Assembly: GCF_007971025.1 (NCBI RefSeq)
Contig: NZ_CP042436.1
Span: forward strand, 2,418,001-2,482,000
Length of the DNA: 64,000 nt
Source: Mucilaginibacter ginsenosidivorans
GTDB taxonomy: Bacteria > Bacteroidota > Bacteroidia > Sphingobacteriales > Sphingobacteriaceae
Direction: 5' to 3'
Numbering within the stretch: the stretch's first letter is position 1; each line of letters opens with the position of its first letter. Made by a program: the position numbers and the translations under genes. Shown here one piece after another: positions 18,721 to 28,566 of the stretch. A model generated the notes under the pieces. That model ran no database searches. It saw only the letters and a list, made by a program, of their open reading frames with translations, and was not told where the DNA came from.

Positions 18721-21192
18721 ATGAAAAAAATCACGTGCCTTTTATTATTTCTAAGTACTGCACCACTAATTTATAGTCAGGAAACTGTTTTTTTAAATAG
18801 AATTGCCAATGTTGTAAATTACCAGCGGACTTCAGACAGCCTCTTCCTTACCCGAGCGACAACAACCCTCTCGCGCCAACCCGCACAGGAAAAAGTCTAT
18901 TTACATTTAGACAAACCCAACTACAGCTTCGGCGACACGATCTGGTACAAAGCCTACACGGTCATCGGTCAAAAGCACCAGCTATCGGCGCTAAGCGGGG
19001 TGCTGTATGTCGAACTGATCAGCCCTAAAGACACGCTGGTAACACGCCAGGCCCTGCCGCTGGCATCAGGCGTCAGCTGGAGCGAGATCCCGCTGGACCA
19101 TACGCTGAAACAAGGCACGTACCGCCTGCGCGCCTATACCCGCTGGATGCGGAACAAACCGGAATATATTGATGAACAAAAGATAAGGATAGGCGGCATC
19201 GCCCCGCAAACAACTAACAAAGCAACAACAGAACCGCTTGATATCCGGTTCTTCCCCGAAGGCGGCGAACTGGTGAACGGCGTACGGTCAAGAGTAGCCG
19301 TCAAATGCACCGGAATGAACGGGCTGGGCGAAGACATCAAAGGAACCATACAGGACAATACCGGCAACATAGTAGCCGATTTTACCACCCAACACCTGGG
19401 TATGGGCACCTTTGCCTTAATACCCGAAGCAGGAAAAACCTATAAAGCCATCATCACCCTGCCCGGCGAAAGCAAATACACCACCGATCTGCCCAAAGCC
19501 AAAACAGAAGGCTACACCTTAACAATTAACAATAACGAACCCGACAGCATCTACCTCAAAATAAGCACCAACGAGGAAACGCTGAACAAACAAAAGGGCC
19601 AGAGCTTTTACATCATCGCCCAAAGCAATGGCAAAGTATACTATACCACTGAAGGCAAACTGGAAAGCCTAAGCTATATCGCCCAGATACCAAAAAGTAA
19701 ATTCCCCGAAGGCATTACCCAGTTCACCCTGTTCAGCCAAAGCGGCGAACCCATAGCCGAACGGATCGCCTTTATTAATAACAAAGCCGATGAGCTTAAA
19801 GTCGGCATAAGCCCGATCCAAACCCCCGGTCAAAAGACCACGCTAAACATCACGGCAACCGATCAGAACAACAAAGGCAAACAAGGCACTTTTTCGGTAT
19901 CGGTGATCAGCGAAAGCAAGGTACAGCCCGATGAGAACGACGAAAGCAGCATCATCAACAACCTGCTGCTTACCTCGGAACTAAAAGGCTATATCGAACA
20001 GCCCAACTATTATTTTACCAATATAAGCGAACAAACCAATACAGCTTTGGATAACCTGATGCTTACGCAGGGCTACCGCAGGTATGAATGGAAACAAATA
20101 CTGGACACCACGACTAACAATACAGCAATAAAATATCCCCCCGAACGCAGCCAGGAGATCAGCGGCATCCTGACCACCCCCGGCGGCAAACCGGTACCCA
20201 ATGGCAAAATAACACTGGCAGCCGTCAAGGAAAAAATATTCAGGGACACCACGGCGGATGAAGAAGGACACTTCACTTTCAATAACCTGTACATCAGCGA
20301 TACCACCACGCTGGTACTAAGGGCACGAAAGGCCAACAAGGGCAGCAATGTGCTGATCAAAGCCATCCCCCCGGACTACCCGAAGATAGAACCCACCACC
20401 AACACAGGCAATATACCCAATACCGACACCCTAAAAGCGCAGCAGCAATACAAACAATACCAGCAGGATCAAAAGATTGATCTTTCGGGATACGGCAGGG
20501 GACTAAAGACGGTCAACATCGTGGGCCTGAAGAAAGCAAAGAAACCTGACATGAGGTTTTCTGCCAACTTGCACGGCGGGGGTAACGCGGACCAGGTGAT
20601 CATGTATACTGATTTGGGTCCATGTGTGAGCATTGGTGATTGCCTGGGCGGTAAAATCAGAGGGGTAACTATTTACCGTAGCTCGTCAGTCGATGGCACT
20701 ATAGTCGCTTTAAACAACGGACGCAGTCCGATGTCAATAATTTTAGATGGCCAAGTGTTGCCGCCTTCATATCTGAGTCAAATAAATACAGACGAGGTTT
20801 ATAGTATTGAAGTACTTCGTAGTGGTTTTGCGACCAATATTTATGGGAGAAGTATTTCGGGTGGCGGAGCATTGGTAATCACCACTAAAAGAGGTACTGA
20901 ATGGGCCACCGACCTCTATAATATTCCACCGGCGGGTGTAGTCACCCTTAAGTACAAAGGGTTCCACAAAACCAAAGCTTTTTATCAGCCTAAATACGCA
21001 CCAAAAGCCGATAGCCCTGGGAGTGCCCGCAGCACCATATACTGGAACCCCAATATGCTGACAGATAAAGACGGCAAAGCATCGCTGGATTATTTTACGC
21101 CGGATGTAAAAGGAACTTACCGGGTAGTTATAGAAGGTATTGATGACGACGGTAATTTGGCAAGGCAGGTGTACCGGTATGAAATTAAATAG
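18721..21192 (+). CDS. Macroglobulin-like (MG2) and TonB-plug domain outer-membrane protein
   Basis: An 823-residue exported protein. The signal peptide (MKKITCLLLFLSTAPLIYSQ) is followed by an MG2-like segment (QEKVYLHLDKPNYSFGDTIW, about residue 57), further beta-sandwich domains, a CarboxypepD_reg repeat (about 480-560) and a TonB-receptor plug domain (about 615-735, with GRSISGGGALVITTKRG). The end is a macroglobulin-like SLDYFTPDVKGTYRVVIEG. There is no C-terminal 22-strand barrel, so it is not a complete receptor. I chose the ATG at 18721 for the signal peptide. The position directly behind precursor 1 suggests a role in presenting or handling that peptide (inference). Base composition changes inside the gene: T-poor and A/C-rich up to about 20540, then ordinary. 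Confidence 0.75.
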   Translation: MKKITCLLLFLSTAPLIYSQETVFLNRIANVVNYQRTSDSLFLTRATTTLSRQPAQEKVYLHLDKPNYSFGDTIWYKAYTVIGQKHQLSALSGVLYVELISPKDTLVTRQALPLASGVSWSEIPLDHTLKQGTYRLRAYTRWMRNKPEYIDEQKIRIGGIAPQTTNKATTEPLDIRFFPEGGELVNGVRSRVAVKCTGMNGLGEDIKGTIQDNTGNIVADFTTQHLGMGTFALIPEAGKTYKAIITLPGESKYTTDLPKAKTEGYTLTINNNEPDSIYLKISTNEETLNKQKGQSFYIIAQSNGKVYYTTEGKLESLSYIAQIPKSKFPEGITQFTLFSQSGEPIAERIAFINNKADELKVGISPIQTPGQKTTLNITATDQNNKGKQGTFSVSVISESKVQPDENDESSIINNLLLTSELKGYIEQPNYYFTNISEQTNTALDNLMLTQGYRRYEWKQILDTTTNNTAIKYPPERSQEISGILTTPGGKPVPNGKITLAAVKEKIFRDTTADEEGHFTFNNLYISDTTTLVLRARKANKGSNVLIKAIPPDYPKIEPTTNTGNIPNTDTLKAQQQYKQYQQDQKIDLSGYGRGLKTVNIVGLKKAKKPDMRFSANLHGGGNADQVIMYTDLGPCVSIGDCLGGKIRGVTIYRSSSVDGTIVALNNGRSPMSIILDGQVLPPSYLSQINTDEVYSIEVLRSGFATNIYGRSISGGGALVITTKRGTEWATDLYNIPPAGVVTLKYKGFHKTKAFYQPKYAPKADSPGSARSTIYWNPNMLTDKDGKASLDYFTPDVKGTYRVVIEGIDDDGNLARQVYRYEIK

Positions 21193-21243
21193 TTATTTGC
21201 CAACCAATTTGATGATATCTTGTTGAAAAGAAAAGGATACGAA

Positions 21244-21717
21244 ATGGATCAGCACAAAATATTGACAGATGAATTGGTAAAGCTGCTGAACGGCGGCAGC
21301 GCCCATGCAGGTTTTGACGATGCAATTAAGGGGTTGCCAAAGGAGGCGAGAGGTATTAAGCCGGATAAATTGCCGTATAGCATCTGGCAACTGGTGGAGC
21401 ATATACGTATTGCACAATGGGATATGCTCGAATTCAGCAAAAGCGAAAAACATGAGTCGCCGGCCTGGCCCGGTGAGTACTGGGTTAAAGAGACCGCCCC
21501 GGCCGATGAATCGGCATGGGAAAGATCGATCAAACAGATAGGTGATGACCGCGACGAGTTTATCAAACTTTTAAAGCAAGGTGATATTTACAAAGCTATC
21601 CCTCATGGCGACGGCCAAAGTATTTTGCGCGAGGCTTTGCAAATAGCCGACCACAATGCCTACCACGTAGCCGAGATCATCGTCATCCGCAGGTTGCTCG
21701 GGGCCTGGAATTCTTAA
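21244..21717 (+). CDS. DinB superfamily protein
   Basis: A four-helix-bundle DinB-like protein of 157 residues. The likely metal-binding histidines are in LVEHIRIA and in DHNAYHVAEIIVIRR. Members are putative metal-dependent transferases or hydrolases without an assigned substrate. The ATG at 21244 follows an AAAAGGA box; an upstream TTG at 21220 would add eight residues. Its last four bases overlap the convergent hydrolase gene. Confidence 0.75.
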   Translation: MDQHKILTDELVKLLNGGSAHAGFDDAIKGLPKEARGIKPDKLPYSIWQLVEHIRIAQWDMLEFSKSEKHESPAWPGEYWVKETAPADESAWERSIKQIGDDRDEFIKLLKQGDIYKAIPHGDGQSILREALQIADHNAYHVAEIIVIRRLLGAWNS

Positions 21718-23036
21718 TTGATCCCATTAATAAATTTAACGATATCCGGTATCAGCTCTGCTTTTAAAGGCAGGTCCGGATTTTTGTAGGTTGCCAGGTT
21801 TTGATCCTTGTCAGCCGGTGCCTCCTTTAAAACATGGTTCATGCCCGGTATGATGATCAGTGTCGCGTCCGACTTGCCCTTTTTCAATCTTTCCGCATCA
21901 GTTACAGCAACCTGCAGGTCGGTTGTACCCTGGAGGATGAGTGTTGGTACTTTTACTGATTTAATAACATAAAAAGGATCGTACCTGAACCACGATACCA
22001 GGTATTTTTGAATGCTCGGCCTTGCTATGAAATAAAGCCCCGGGTCGATATTATCAATGGTCTTGCCTTTTTTCATGCTGTCGGTAAGGGTTTTAAAACC
22101 ATCCTGTATAAATTTGGGCTGGCTTTTAAGTTGCTCAGTTATGATCTTATCGGCTCGTTGCCCGGCTCCTGCTACAGAGATATAGCCCTTAACCGGCTGG
22201 TCGCGCGTGGCAAGCATGCCAACCAGCGAACCTTCGCTGTGCCCTAATATGATCACTTTCGAAAATCGTTCGTCGTTGCTCAGCATTTGCACCAGTCCAA
22301 CAGCGTCATCAACGTAATCATCAAAACGCAGGTCAGATTCTTTATTACTGGTCTGGCTCTCGCCTATCATCCGTTTATCATACCTGACGGAAGCTATACC
22401 GTTTTTGCCCAAACCTTCGGCAATATCTTTATAGGCATTGGTTTCAAGCCCAAGTTTTTCGCTATTGCCGTTACGGTCAGTCGGGCCCGAGCCTGCAATA
22501 ATTAGCACTACCGGTATTTTACCCGATGCATTTTTAGGCATGGTCAAAGTGCCATGTATGGTAGCTGATAATGTTTTTAATGCTATCGGAGACTCGGCCA
22601 GCGAAGGGTCCATGCTTGGTTGCTTTGGCGCGCTTTCGGCTGACCCGGTTTTTGCTGTTTCTGCCGGCGCCGGCGTATCAAGTGGCTTCAACAGCAATCC
22701 GATGATCTGGTCTTTGTCATTTAACGATATCCGCAAAGCCAGCGCTGCATTTTGAAACGTAGCTTTATACAGGCCCACTGGCGGTGTAAAACTGGTGAAA
22801 TCAGTTTGATTAAGGTTGCCAAGCTGGTTTCGTAATTGAACAGTAGTAGCTTTGAAATTATCCAGCGTAAGCGCAGCGATCATCTGCGGGCCAAACATTT
22901 TATAAATACTGTCGGGCTGATTGTTATTATAAAAAAGCTTGAACTTATTTACCGCCGCGGCATAATTGGCCGGCTCCGTTTGTGCCGAAACTTTGAAAGA
23001 AATGGCTGCGAACAATAGAAGAATAGTTTTTTTCAT
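21714..23036 (-). CDS. Secreted alpha/beta hydrolase with DUF3887 domain
   Basis: A 440-residue exported hydrolase. The signal peptide (MKKTILLLFAAISFKVSAQ) is followed by a DUF3887-like domain (about 25-130), a linker rich in Pro, Ala and Ser, and an alpha/beta-hydrolase domain. That domain has IIAGSGPTDRNGNS (oxyanion region), the nucleophile elbow GHSEGSL, Asp in LQGTTDLQV and the catalytic His in PGMNHVLKE. An esterase or acyl-hydrolase role is likely; the substrate is unknown. I chose the ATG at 23036 because the upstream in-frame extension does not resemble a signal peptide. Confidence 0.82.
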   Translation of the reverse strand: MKKTILLLFAAISFKVSAQTEPANYAAAVNKFKLFYNNNQPDSIYKMFGPQMIAALTLDNFKATTVQLRNQLGNLNQTDFTSFTPPVGLYKATFQNAALALRISLNDKDQIIGLLLKPLDTPAPAETAKTGSAESAPKQPSMDPSLAESPIALKTLSATIHGTLTMPKNASGKIPVVLIIAGSGPTDRNGNSEKLGLETNAYKDIAEGLGKNGIASVRYDKRMIGESQTSNKESDLRFDDYVDDAVGLVQMLSNDERFSKVIILGHSEGSLVGMLATRDQPVKGYISVAGAGQRADKIITEQLKSQPKFIQDGFKTLTDSMKKGKTIDNIDPGLYFIARPSIQKYLVSWFRYDPFYVIKSVKVPTLILQGTTDLQVAVTDAERLKKGKSDATLIIIPGMNHVLKEAPADKDQNLATYKNPDLPLKAELIPDIVKFINGIN

Positions 23037-23331
23037 TTGATGGTCATCGGGGAAACAAATATAGTATCTCAAATTTAATAAACTTACTCCGGTACTGTTT
23101 TGATCCCCTTTGTTACAGAGGATGAGTTTTTTAAAAGCCGGATACCCGGGCATATTTCAGTGATTAAATTTATTAATATACAACTAAAATCATAGTCGCT
23201 GGAAACGGTTATTATTAATTTATCGTTAATGTAAGGCTACTAAATTTTATTAATTGTGGTTTTTAGTTGTTATATTGCACGCAGTTTTAAACCCGTAAAG
23301 TTATAGGCTAAACCTTTACTACCCCTTGTTA

Positions 23332-25758
23332 ATGAAGCTGATTGCCGGATACTTAATTGCCGTTTTACTTACAGTTGCCTATAATTCTTCATTGGCCCAG
23401 TCAGTACTTTCGGCGGTACACGGTAATATCCGCACAGAGGATTCAACTCCTGCCGACGGCGCCACGGTGGTACTTCTGAAAGCACGCGATTCATCCATTG
23501 TAAAGTCGGCAATAAGCAACAATGAGGGTAATTTTGCCTTCGCCGAATTGCAGCCCGGCGCCTATCTTTTATTCATCACCAAATTAAATTACGCCAAATT
23601 ATACTCAGGGCCCTACCAGTTGGCACAGGGCAAGGACCTTGATGCAGGAGTAGTTACGCTGACAATGAATTCAAAGGAACTTAACCAGGTGAACATAATC
23701 GGAAAAAAGGACTTTGTTGAAATTAAGCCAGATAGGACCGTTCTAAACGTCGACCGGAACATTGTAGCTTCGGGCTCGACAGTATATGACCTGCTTAGAA
23801 CAGCCCCCGGTGTGAAGATTGTTAACGACGAGGTGCTGAAAGGCGGGCAAAAGGCGCTTATCACTATAAATGGCAAGCCGGTGTCTTTGTCGGGGGAGGA
23901 ATTGATCAATACGTTGCGGAATTATCAGAGCAGCGCCGTTAGCCAGATTGAACTGATCGATAATTCTTCGGCCAAATACGATGCTGCTGGTGGTGGTGGG
24001 ATGATCAACATCATCCTTAAAAAGAATAAAAATATTGGTTCGAATGTGGGTTTGACCGCTTCGGGAGCGCTTGGCGATAAATACAGATCGAACGCCGGCA
24101 TCAACTGGGACCTCAAAACCAATAAACTTAACCTGTTTGCCAGTTACAATTTTACCGATAACAAAACAGTACACAACTTTACGAATGAAAGAGTGATCGA
24201 TGTTAACAACATCGTCAATAATTTCGATGTGGATTACACGGCAGCAACCCTATCAAAAAATCATAGTTTTAATTTGGGCACAGACTATTCATTAGCACCA
24301 AAACATACCATAGGTGTGCTTTTTTACGGCACGGATAATTTTATCGATATTGATAAACGGAATAACACCGTCATCAAAACCGGCGGGCAAACAGATTCGG
24401 GTATATTCACCCGATCAAACATCAGCAGGCACATTACCAACCTCAATTATAACGCCAATTACAGGGGGGCCTTTGGCAATGAGAGCAAAAGCGTTTTATC
24501 TGCGGATTTTAATTATTCTACCTATAACAGGCATTCGATAGAAATGCTGCAAAATGATTTTCTGGATGCACAGGGCCAACCCGACGGCACGCCGTTGTTT
24601 TATACAGACAATTCTCCTTCGCAAATACATGTCCGGTCCGAAAATATTGATTTTAGCCAGGCATTGTCAAAAAACAGTAGCCTCGACTTCGGGATAAAAA
24701 ACAGCCAGGTAAAAAGCGATAATACGATTGATTTTGAACAACAGATCAACAATACCAATACGCCGGTTGCAGACTTGACCGATCATTTCATATATAACGA
24801 ACGGATCAACGCGGCGTATATCAGGTACGGACTTAAATTTACAAACGGTAGCTTGTCGCTTGGCCTGCGTGCCGAACAAACAAATTCAACCTCGCTGTCT
24901 GTAAGCCCTAACAGGCTGGTGGATAGCAGCTATTTTAACCTGTTCCCCAACGTACAGTTTACTTTTGAGCCCGATAAAGATAACCAGCTTACCGCGTTCT
25001 ACTCCCGCAACATCAACAGGCCCAACTACCAGGACCTGAACCCTTTCGTGGGCTACGTGGATCAGTTTTTTTATAGTACCGGCAATCCTTTTTTAAAGCC
25101 ATTTTATATAAACACCATCCAGGTGTCAGATCTCTATCTTCATAAATATAAGATCACGTTGAATGCGTCGGTGACAAATAACTATTTCAGCACCATCTTC
25201 TCGCAGGACGACGTGACAAAAGTGTACACTACAGTAAAAGAGAACATTGCTACACGTTACCGGTATTCTATTCAATTGGGTATACCGTTTGAATTTACCC
25301 GCTGGTGGAATTTAAACCTTGACCTTACGGGGCTGCACGATCAGTACGATTATTTCGCAGCGGATCAGCCAAACAGGGGAAGCTTTGCCCTTGAAACCAC
25401 ACTTAGCCAGGATTTTACGATCACCAAAAAACTCAGTGCCCAGCTCGAGGCCATCTATCAATCACCGACATATTTTGTAATTAACGATTACAGGGAAGAC
25501 TATTTCGTGAATGCGGGCCTGCGTTATGCCATTGCAAAGAACGCCAGCTTAAGTTTAACCGCGTCGGATATTTTCAATACCGATGTTGACAAGATCCATT
25601 CTGATTACCGCAACCTGGATATTACACAGCGCGACAAAAGACCGACCCGCTTTATTGGCTTTACCTTCTCGTACCATTTCGGGACATCGTCGTTAAAAAA
25701 CCGGAATAATACAACCGATGAGCAAAAAAGGCTCAGCGGAAGCAGCAATGAGAATTGA
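23332..25758 (+). CDS. TonB-dependent receptor-like outer-membrane beta-barrel protein
   Basis: An 808-residue outer-membrane protein of the Bacteroidota OMP_b-brl_3 type. It has a signal peptide (ending SSLAQS), an N-terminal CarboxypepD_reg-like domain (VHGNIRTEDSTPADGATVVL, about 25-105), a plug-like domain (KPDRTVLNVDRNIV... AAGGGGMINIILKKN, about 130-230) and a long barrel ending FIGFTFSYHFG with a hydrophilic tail. No SusD partner is adjacent, so the ligand is unknown. ATG at 23332; a TTG two codons earlier is the alternative. Confidence 0.82.
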   Translation: MKLIAGYLIAVLLTVAYNSSLAQSVLSAVHGNIRTEDSTPADGATVVLLKARDSSIVKSAISNNEGNFAFAELQPGAYLLFITKLNYAKLYSGPYQLAQGKDLDAGVVTLTMNSKELNQVNIIGKKDFVEIKPDRTVLNVDRNIVASGSTVYDLLRTAPGVKIVNDEVLKGGQKALITINGKPVSLSGEELINTLRNYQSSAVSQIELIDNSSAKYDAAGGGGMINIILKKNKNIGSNVGLTASGALGDKYRSNAGINWDLKTNKLNLFASYNFTDNKTVHNFTNERVIDVNNIVNNFDVDYTAATLSKNHSFNLGTDYSLAPKHTIGVLFYGTDNFIDIDKRNNTVIKTGGQTDSGIFTRSNISRHITNLNYNANYRGAFGNESKSVLSADFNYSTYNRHSIEMLQNDFLDAQGQPDGTPLFYTDNSPSQIHVRSENIDFSQALSKNSSLDFGIKNSQVKSDNTIDFEQQINNTNTPVADLTDHFIYNERINAAYIRYGLKFTNGSLSLGLRAEQTNSTSLSVSPNRLVDSSYFNLFPNVQFTFEPDKDNQLTAFYSRNINRPNYQDLNPFVGYVDQFFYSTGNPFLKPFYINTIQVSDLYLHKYKITLNASVTNNYFSTIFSQDDVTKVYTTVKENIATRYRYSIQLGIPFEFTRWWNLNLDLTGLHDQYDYFAADQPNRGSFALETTLSQDFTITKKLSAQLEAIYQSPTYFVINDYREDYFVNAGLRYAIAKNASLSLTASDIFNTDVDKIHSDYRNLDITQRDKRPTRFIGFTFSYHFGTSSLKNRNNTTDEQKRLSGSSNEN

Positions 25759-25762
25759 CCGG

Positions 25763-26206
25763 TTATCCGGCATGGCCGCTTATCATGCTGGTTAAAATAA
25801 TAAGGAGCACCAGTATGGAGATAAAGGTGTACAGGTAATCCTTCTCTATAAGGAACCCGATACCGGCAAATACTACGCGTAATACAGGTGTAGCTATCAG
25901 CAAAACAATACCAAACTGGATGATCGCCTGTCCCTTCAAATGGATAACGCCATCCATAACACCGCTGATATGACCTATGAAATCGGGCACTTTGTTGAAA
26001 CTTACAAAATCGATCTGGCTGTGACCATGATTGAATAAGAAAATGATGCCGCCGGTAATAACAAAGGCTGTCGACACAAAAACGCCGATACGCAATATCC
26101 AGCCGATAACAGCCTGCATGTCCTTATCTTTAAAACTGCCGGGCGTCTTTGTTCCTGCATCCGTATCCCGGGGTATATGTTTTTTAGATTTTTCCCGCGA
26201 TGCCAT
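25763..26206 (-). CDS. DUF1634 membrane protein
   Basis: A 147-residue protein with a charged N-terminus and three predicted membrane helices (about 35-57, 83-108 and 120-142). DUF1634 proteins are typically encoded with TauE/SafE permeases, as here, where the start overlaps the end of the permease gene by 23 bases. A helper role in anion export is inferred. The stop lies four bases from the convergent receptor gene. Confidence 0.78.
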   Translation of the reverse strand: MASREKSKKHIPRDTDAGTKTPGSFKDKDMQAVIGWILRIGVFVSTAFVITGGIIFLFNHGHSQIDFVSFNKVPDFIGHISGVMDGVIHLKGQAIIQFGIVLLIATPVLRVVFAGIGFLIEKDYLYTFISILVLLIILTSMISGHAG

Positions 26207-27020
26207 TATAGATCATTTGAATTGCGATAAGCGTGATAACGATAGCGAATATCTTTCTGAGCCACCCCGAGGATTCGGCGCGCACCAATATTTTCGAGCC
26301 GCTGAGCGCACCCAACAATACGCCGATAACCACGGGCATAGCAATAGCCGGGTGTATGTAACCGCGTTGCAGGTAAACTACCGCGCTCGCCGCCGCAGTA
26401 ACCCCGATCATAAAATTGCTGGTGGTGGTTGATACTTTAAAGGGAATGCGCATTACTCCGTCCATGGCAATTACTTTCAGGGCGCCCGAACCGATGCCTA
26501 ACAAGCCCGAAATAACACCCGCCAATATCATTGTCGCAAACCCTCCAACAACATTGGTTACACCGTATTCGACCACTTCATGATTGACGGGATAACTTCC
26601 GCCAAGTTTCAGCTTACTGGCAAGATAACTTTGCTGGTTAACCGTACGCTCCGCCAGTTGCCTGAAAGACATAGCAGCAGAAACAAGAAGGATGCCGCCA
26701 AAAAGAACAGCTATATATTGCGCAGGAATATAGATGGCAAGTATGGCGCCGGTGAAGGCACCCGCCGTGGTTGCTATTTCCAGGAACATACCTATTCGTA
26801 TATTGGTAATGCCTTCCTTAACATAGGCAGCGGCGGCACCGGAAGATGTTGCAATAACCGACACCAGCGAAGCACCTATGGCATAATGGATATTGACATG
26901 CAACACCAGCGTGAGCAACGGAATGACAATAAAACCGCCACCCAGGCCCGTGAGCGAACCAAGAAGGCCCGCGAAATAGGAGCCAAGCAAAACGATGACA
27001 GTAAATACAATTACCGACAT
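26184..27020 (-). CDS. TauE/SafE family sulfite/organosulfonate exporter
   Basis: A 278-residue polytopic inner-membrane protein with about eight helices. It shows the duplicated family motif: GSLTGLGGGFIVIPLL near residue 20 and GLLGIGSGALKVIAM near residue 170. It is thought to export sulfite, sulfoacetate or related anions; the substrate here is unproven. It is first in an overlapping pair with DUF1634. Confidence 0.85.
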   Translation of the reverse strand: MSVIVFTVIVLLGSYFAGLLGSLTGLGGGFIVIPLLTLVLHVNIHYAIGASLVSVIATSSGAAAAYVKEGITNIRIGMFLEIATTAGAFTGAILAIYIPAQYIAVLFGGILLVSAAMSFRQLAERTVNQQSYLASKLKLGGSYPVNHEVVEYGVTNVVGGFATMILAGVISGLLGIGSGALKVIAMDGVMRIPFKVSTTTSNFMIGVTAAASAVVYLQRGYIHPAIAMPVVIGVLLGALSGSKILVRAESSGWLRKIFAIVITLIAIQMIYNGIAGKI

Positions 27021-27162
27021 AGGCGGAGCAGATTATTGAGAGCAGCTAAGGTAGGAATAAAGTTTTAGCCGTTTGGTTTGAAAAATAATTTTGTGAACTT
27101 TCAAAACGTTATGAACTAACAATTTTGTTTTGCTATTTTAAACCGTTGAAAAAACCTTTATC

Positions 27163-28554
27163 ATGATCCATAAAAAATATCAGTTTACTAAAAAAGCACT
27201 TCTTTTTCTTTTCCTTATCCTGCAGCCTGTTATGCTTTTTGCGCAGGCTAAATTGCCCGAAAATATGTTCATGCGCAAGATGCCAAACGGGCTCGATGTG
27301 CTTGTGATAGAAGATAACAGTGTGCCGCTGGCCACCATTATGATAACCTGCAAAAACGGAGCGTACACCGAAACCCCGCGTTTTAATGGTTTAAGCCACC
27401 TTTACGAACACATGTTTTTTAAGGCTAACCGCGACTACAACAGCCAGGAGGAATTTATGACGCGCGTAAGCGAGTTAGGGATCAAATTTAATGGAGAGAC
27501 CTCTTTTGAAAATGTGAACTATTATTTTACCCTTCCCAATTACAACCTGGAGGAGGGTCTCAAATTCATGAATTCGGCTATACGCTTTCCGAAATTTGAC
27601 CGGCGGGAAATGATGCGCGAAAACGTTGTGGTGGATGACGAGTTTCAGCGCCTGGAGTCGAACCCGTTTCATGCCCTGAACGACGCTATGGAACATCACC
27701 TTTGGGGTAACCTCTATAGCCGGAAAAACCCTATCGGCAATCACCAGGTGATCAGGTCGGCCACGCCTGACCTGATGGACTCGATCAAAAATAAATACTA
27801 TTTCCCCAATAATTGCCTGTTGACTGTAGCGGGAAGCGTTTCGCACGAGGACGTTTTCAGCCAGGTCGACAAAATATACGGTTCCTGGCAATCCTCCGGG
27901 TTCGACCCTTTTCAGAAATGGCCCGTGCCCGAATTTAAGCCGCTCCAAAAGACAGATTATTTTATTGTCGAATCCCCCTTATCTAATGTGCCGGTGATCG
28001 ACCTGGAATGGCACGGCCCCGATATGCGCACCGATGTACCAGCCACTTATGCGGCCGACGTATTCTCCTATATTATCAACCAAAACTCCTCGAAATTGCA
28101 TAAGGCCCTTGTGCAGTCGGGCCTGGCATTGCAGGTTGATATCGGCTATTTGACGCTTAGTCATGTTGGCCCGATATCATTGCATGTTGTTCCGAACCCG
28201 TCAAAGATCAGGGAATGTATGGCTGAGTTGAAAAAACAGATAGAAATGATGGACAACGACGATTATGTGACTGATGAACAGATAGAAACGGCGAAGGAGA
28301 AGCTGGAGATCATCAAAATAAGGGAGGAAGAAGTTACCTCTGATTTTACACAGGTGCTGGCCTTTTGGTGGTCCGCGGCATCAATGGATTACTTTAGCGG
28401 GTACAACGCGAACCTGCAAAAGATGACGCGTGCCGATCTGCAAAGCTACGTCCGGAAATATATCAAGGGCCACCCTTATTGTGCTGGCCTGCTATTGAGC
28501 CCCGAATTGAAACAACAGGTTCAGCCCGAGAAATTTTTTGCCGCTAACAACTAA
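27163..28554 (+). CDS. M16 family zinc metallopeptidase (catalytic subunit)
   Basis: An exported M16B peptidase of 463 residues with a signal peptide (about residues 1-28). The inverted zinc motif HLYEH is at residues 79-83, and Glu160 in VVDDEFQR is the likely third ligand. The next gene, 12 bases downstream, encodes the non-catalytic partner; such pairs form the clamshell heterodimer. A TAATTTTG box at 27086 could be the -7 element. The substrate is unknown. Confidence 0.87.
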   Translation: MIHKKYQFTKKALLFLFLILQPVMLFAQAKLPENMFMRKMPNGLDVLVIEDNSVPLATIMITCKNGAYTETPRFNGLSHLYEHMFFKANRDYNSQEEFMTRVSELGIKFNGETSFENVNYYFTLPNYNLEEGLKFMNSAIRFPKFDRREMMRENVVVDDEFQRLESNPFHALNDAMEHHLWGNLYSRKNPIGNHQVIRSATPDLMDSIKNKYYFPNNCLLTVAGSVSHEDVFSQVDKIYGSWQSSGFDPFQKWPVPEFKPLQKTDYFIVESPLSNVPVIDLEWHGPDMRTDVPATYAADVFSYIINQNSSKLHKALVQSGLALQVDIGYLTLSHVGPISLHVVPNPSKIRECMAELKKQIEMMDNDDYVTDEQIETAKEKLEIIKIREEEVTSDFTQVLAFWWSAASMDYFSGYNANLQKMTRADLQSYVRKYIKGHPYCAGLLLSPELKQQVQPEKFFAANN

Positions 28555-28566
28555 TGTACCCCCGAT

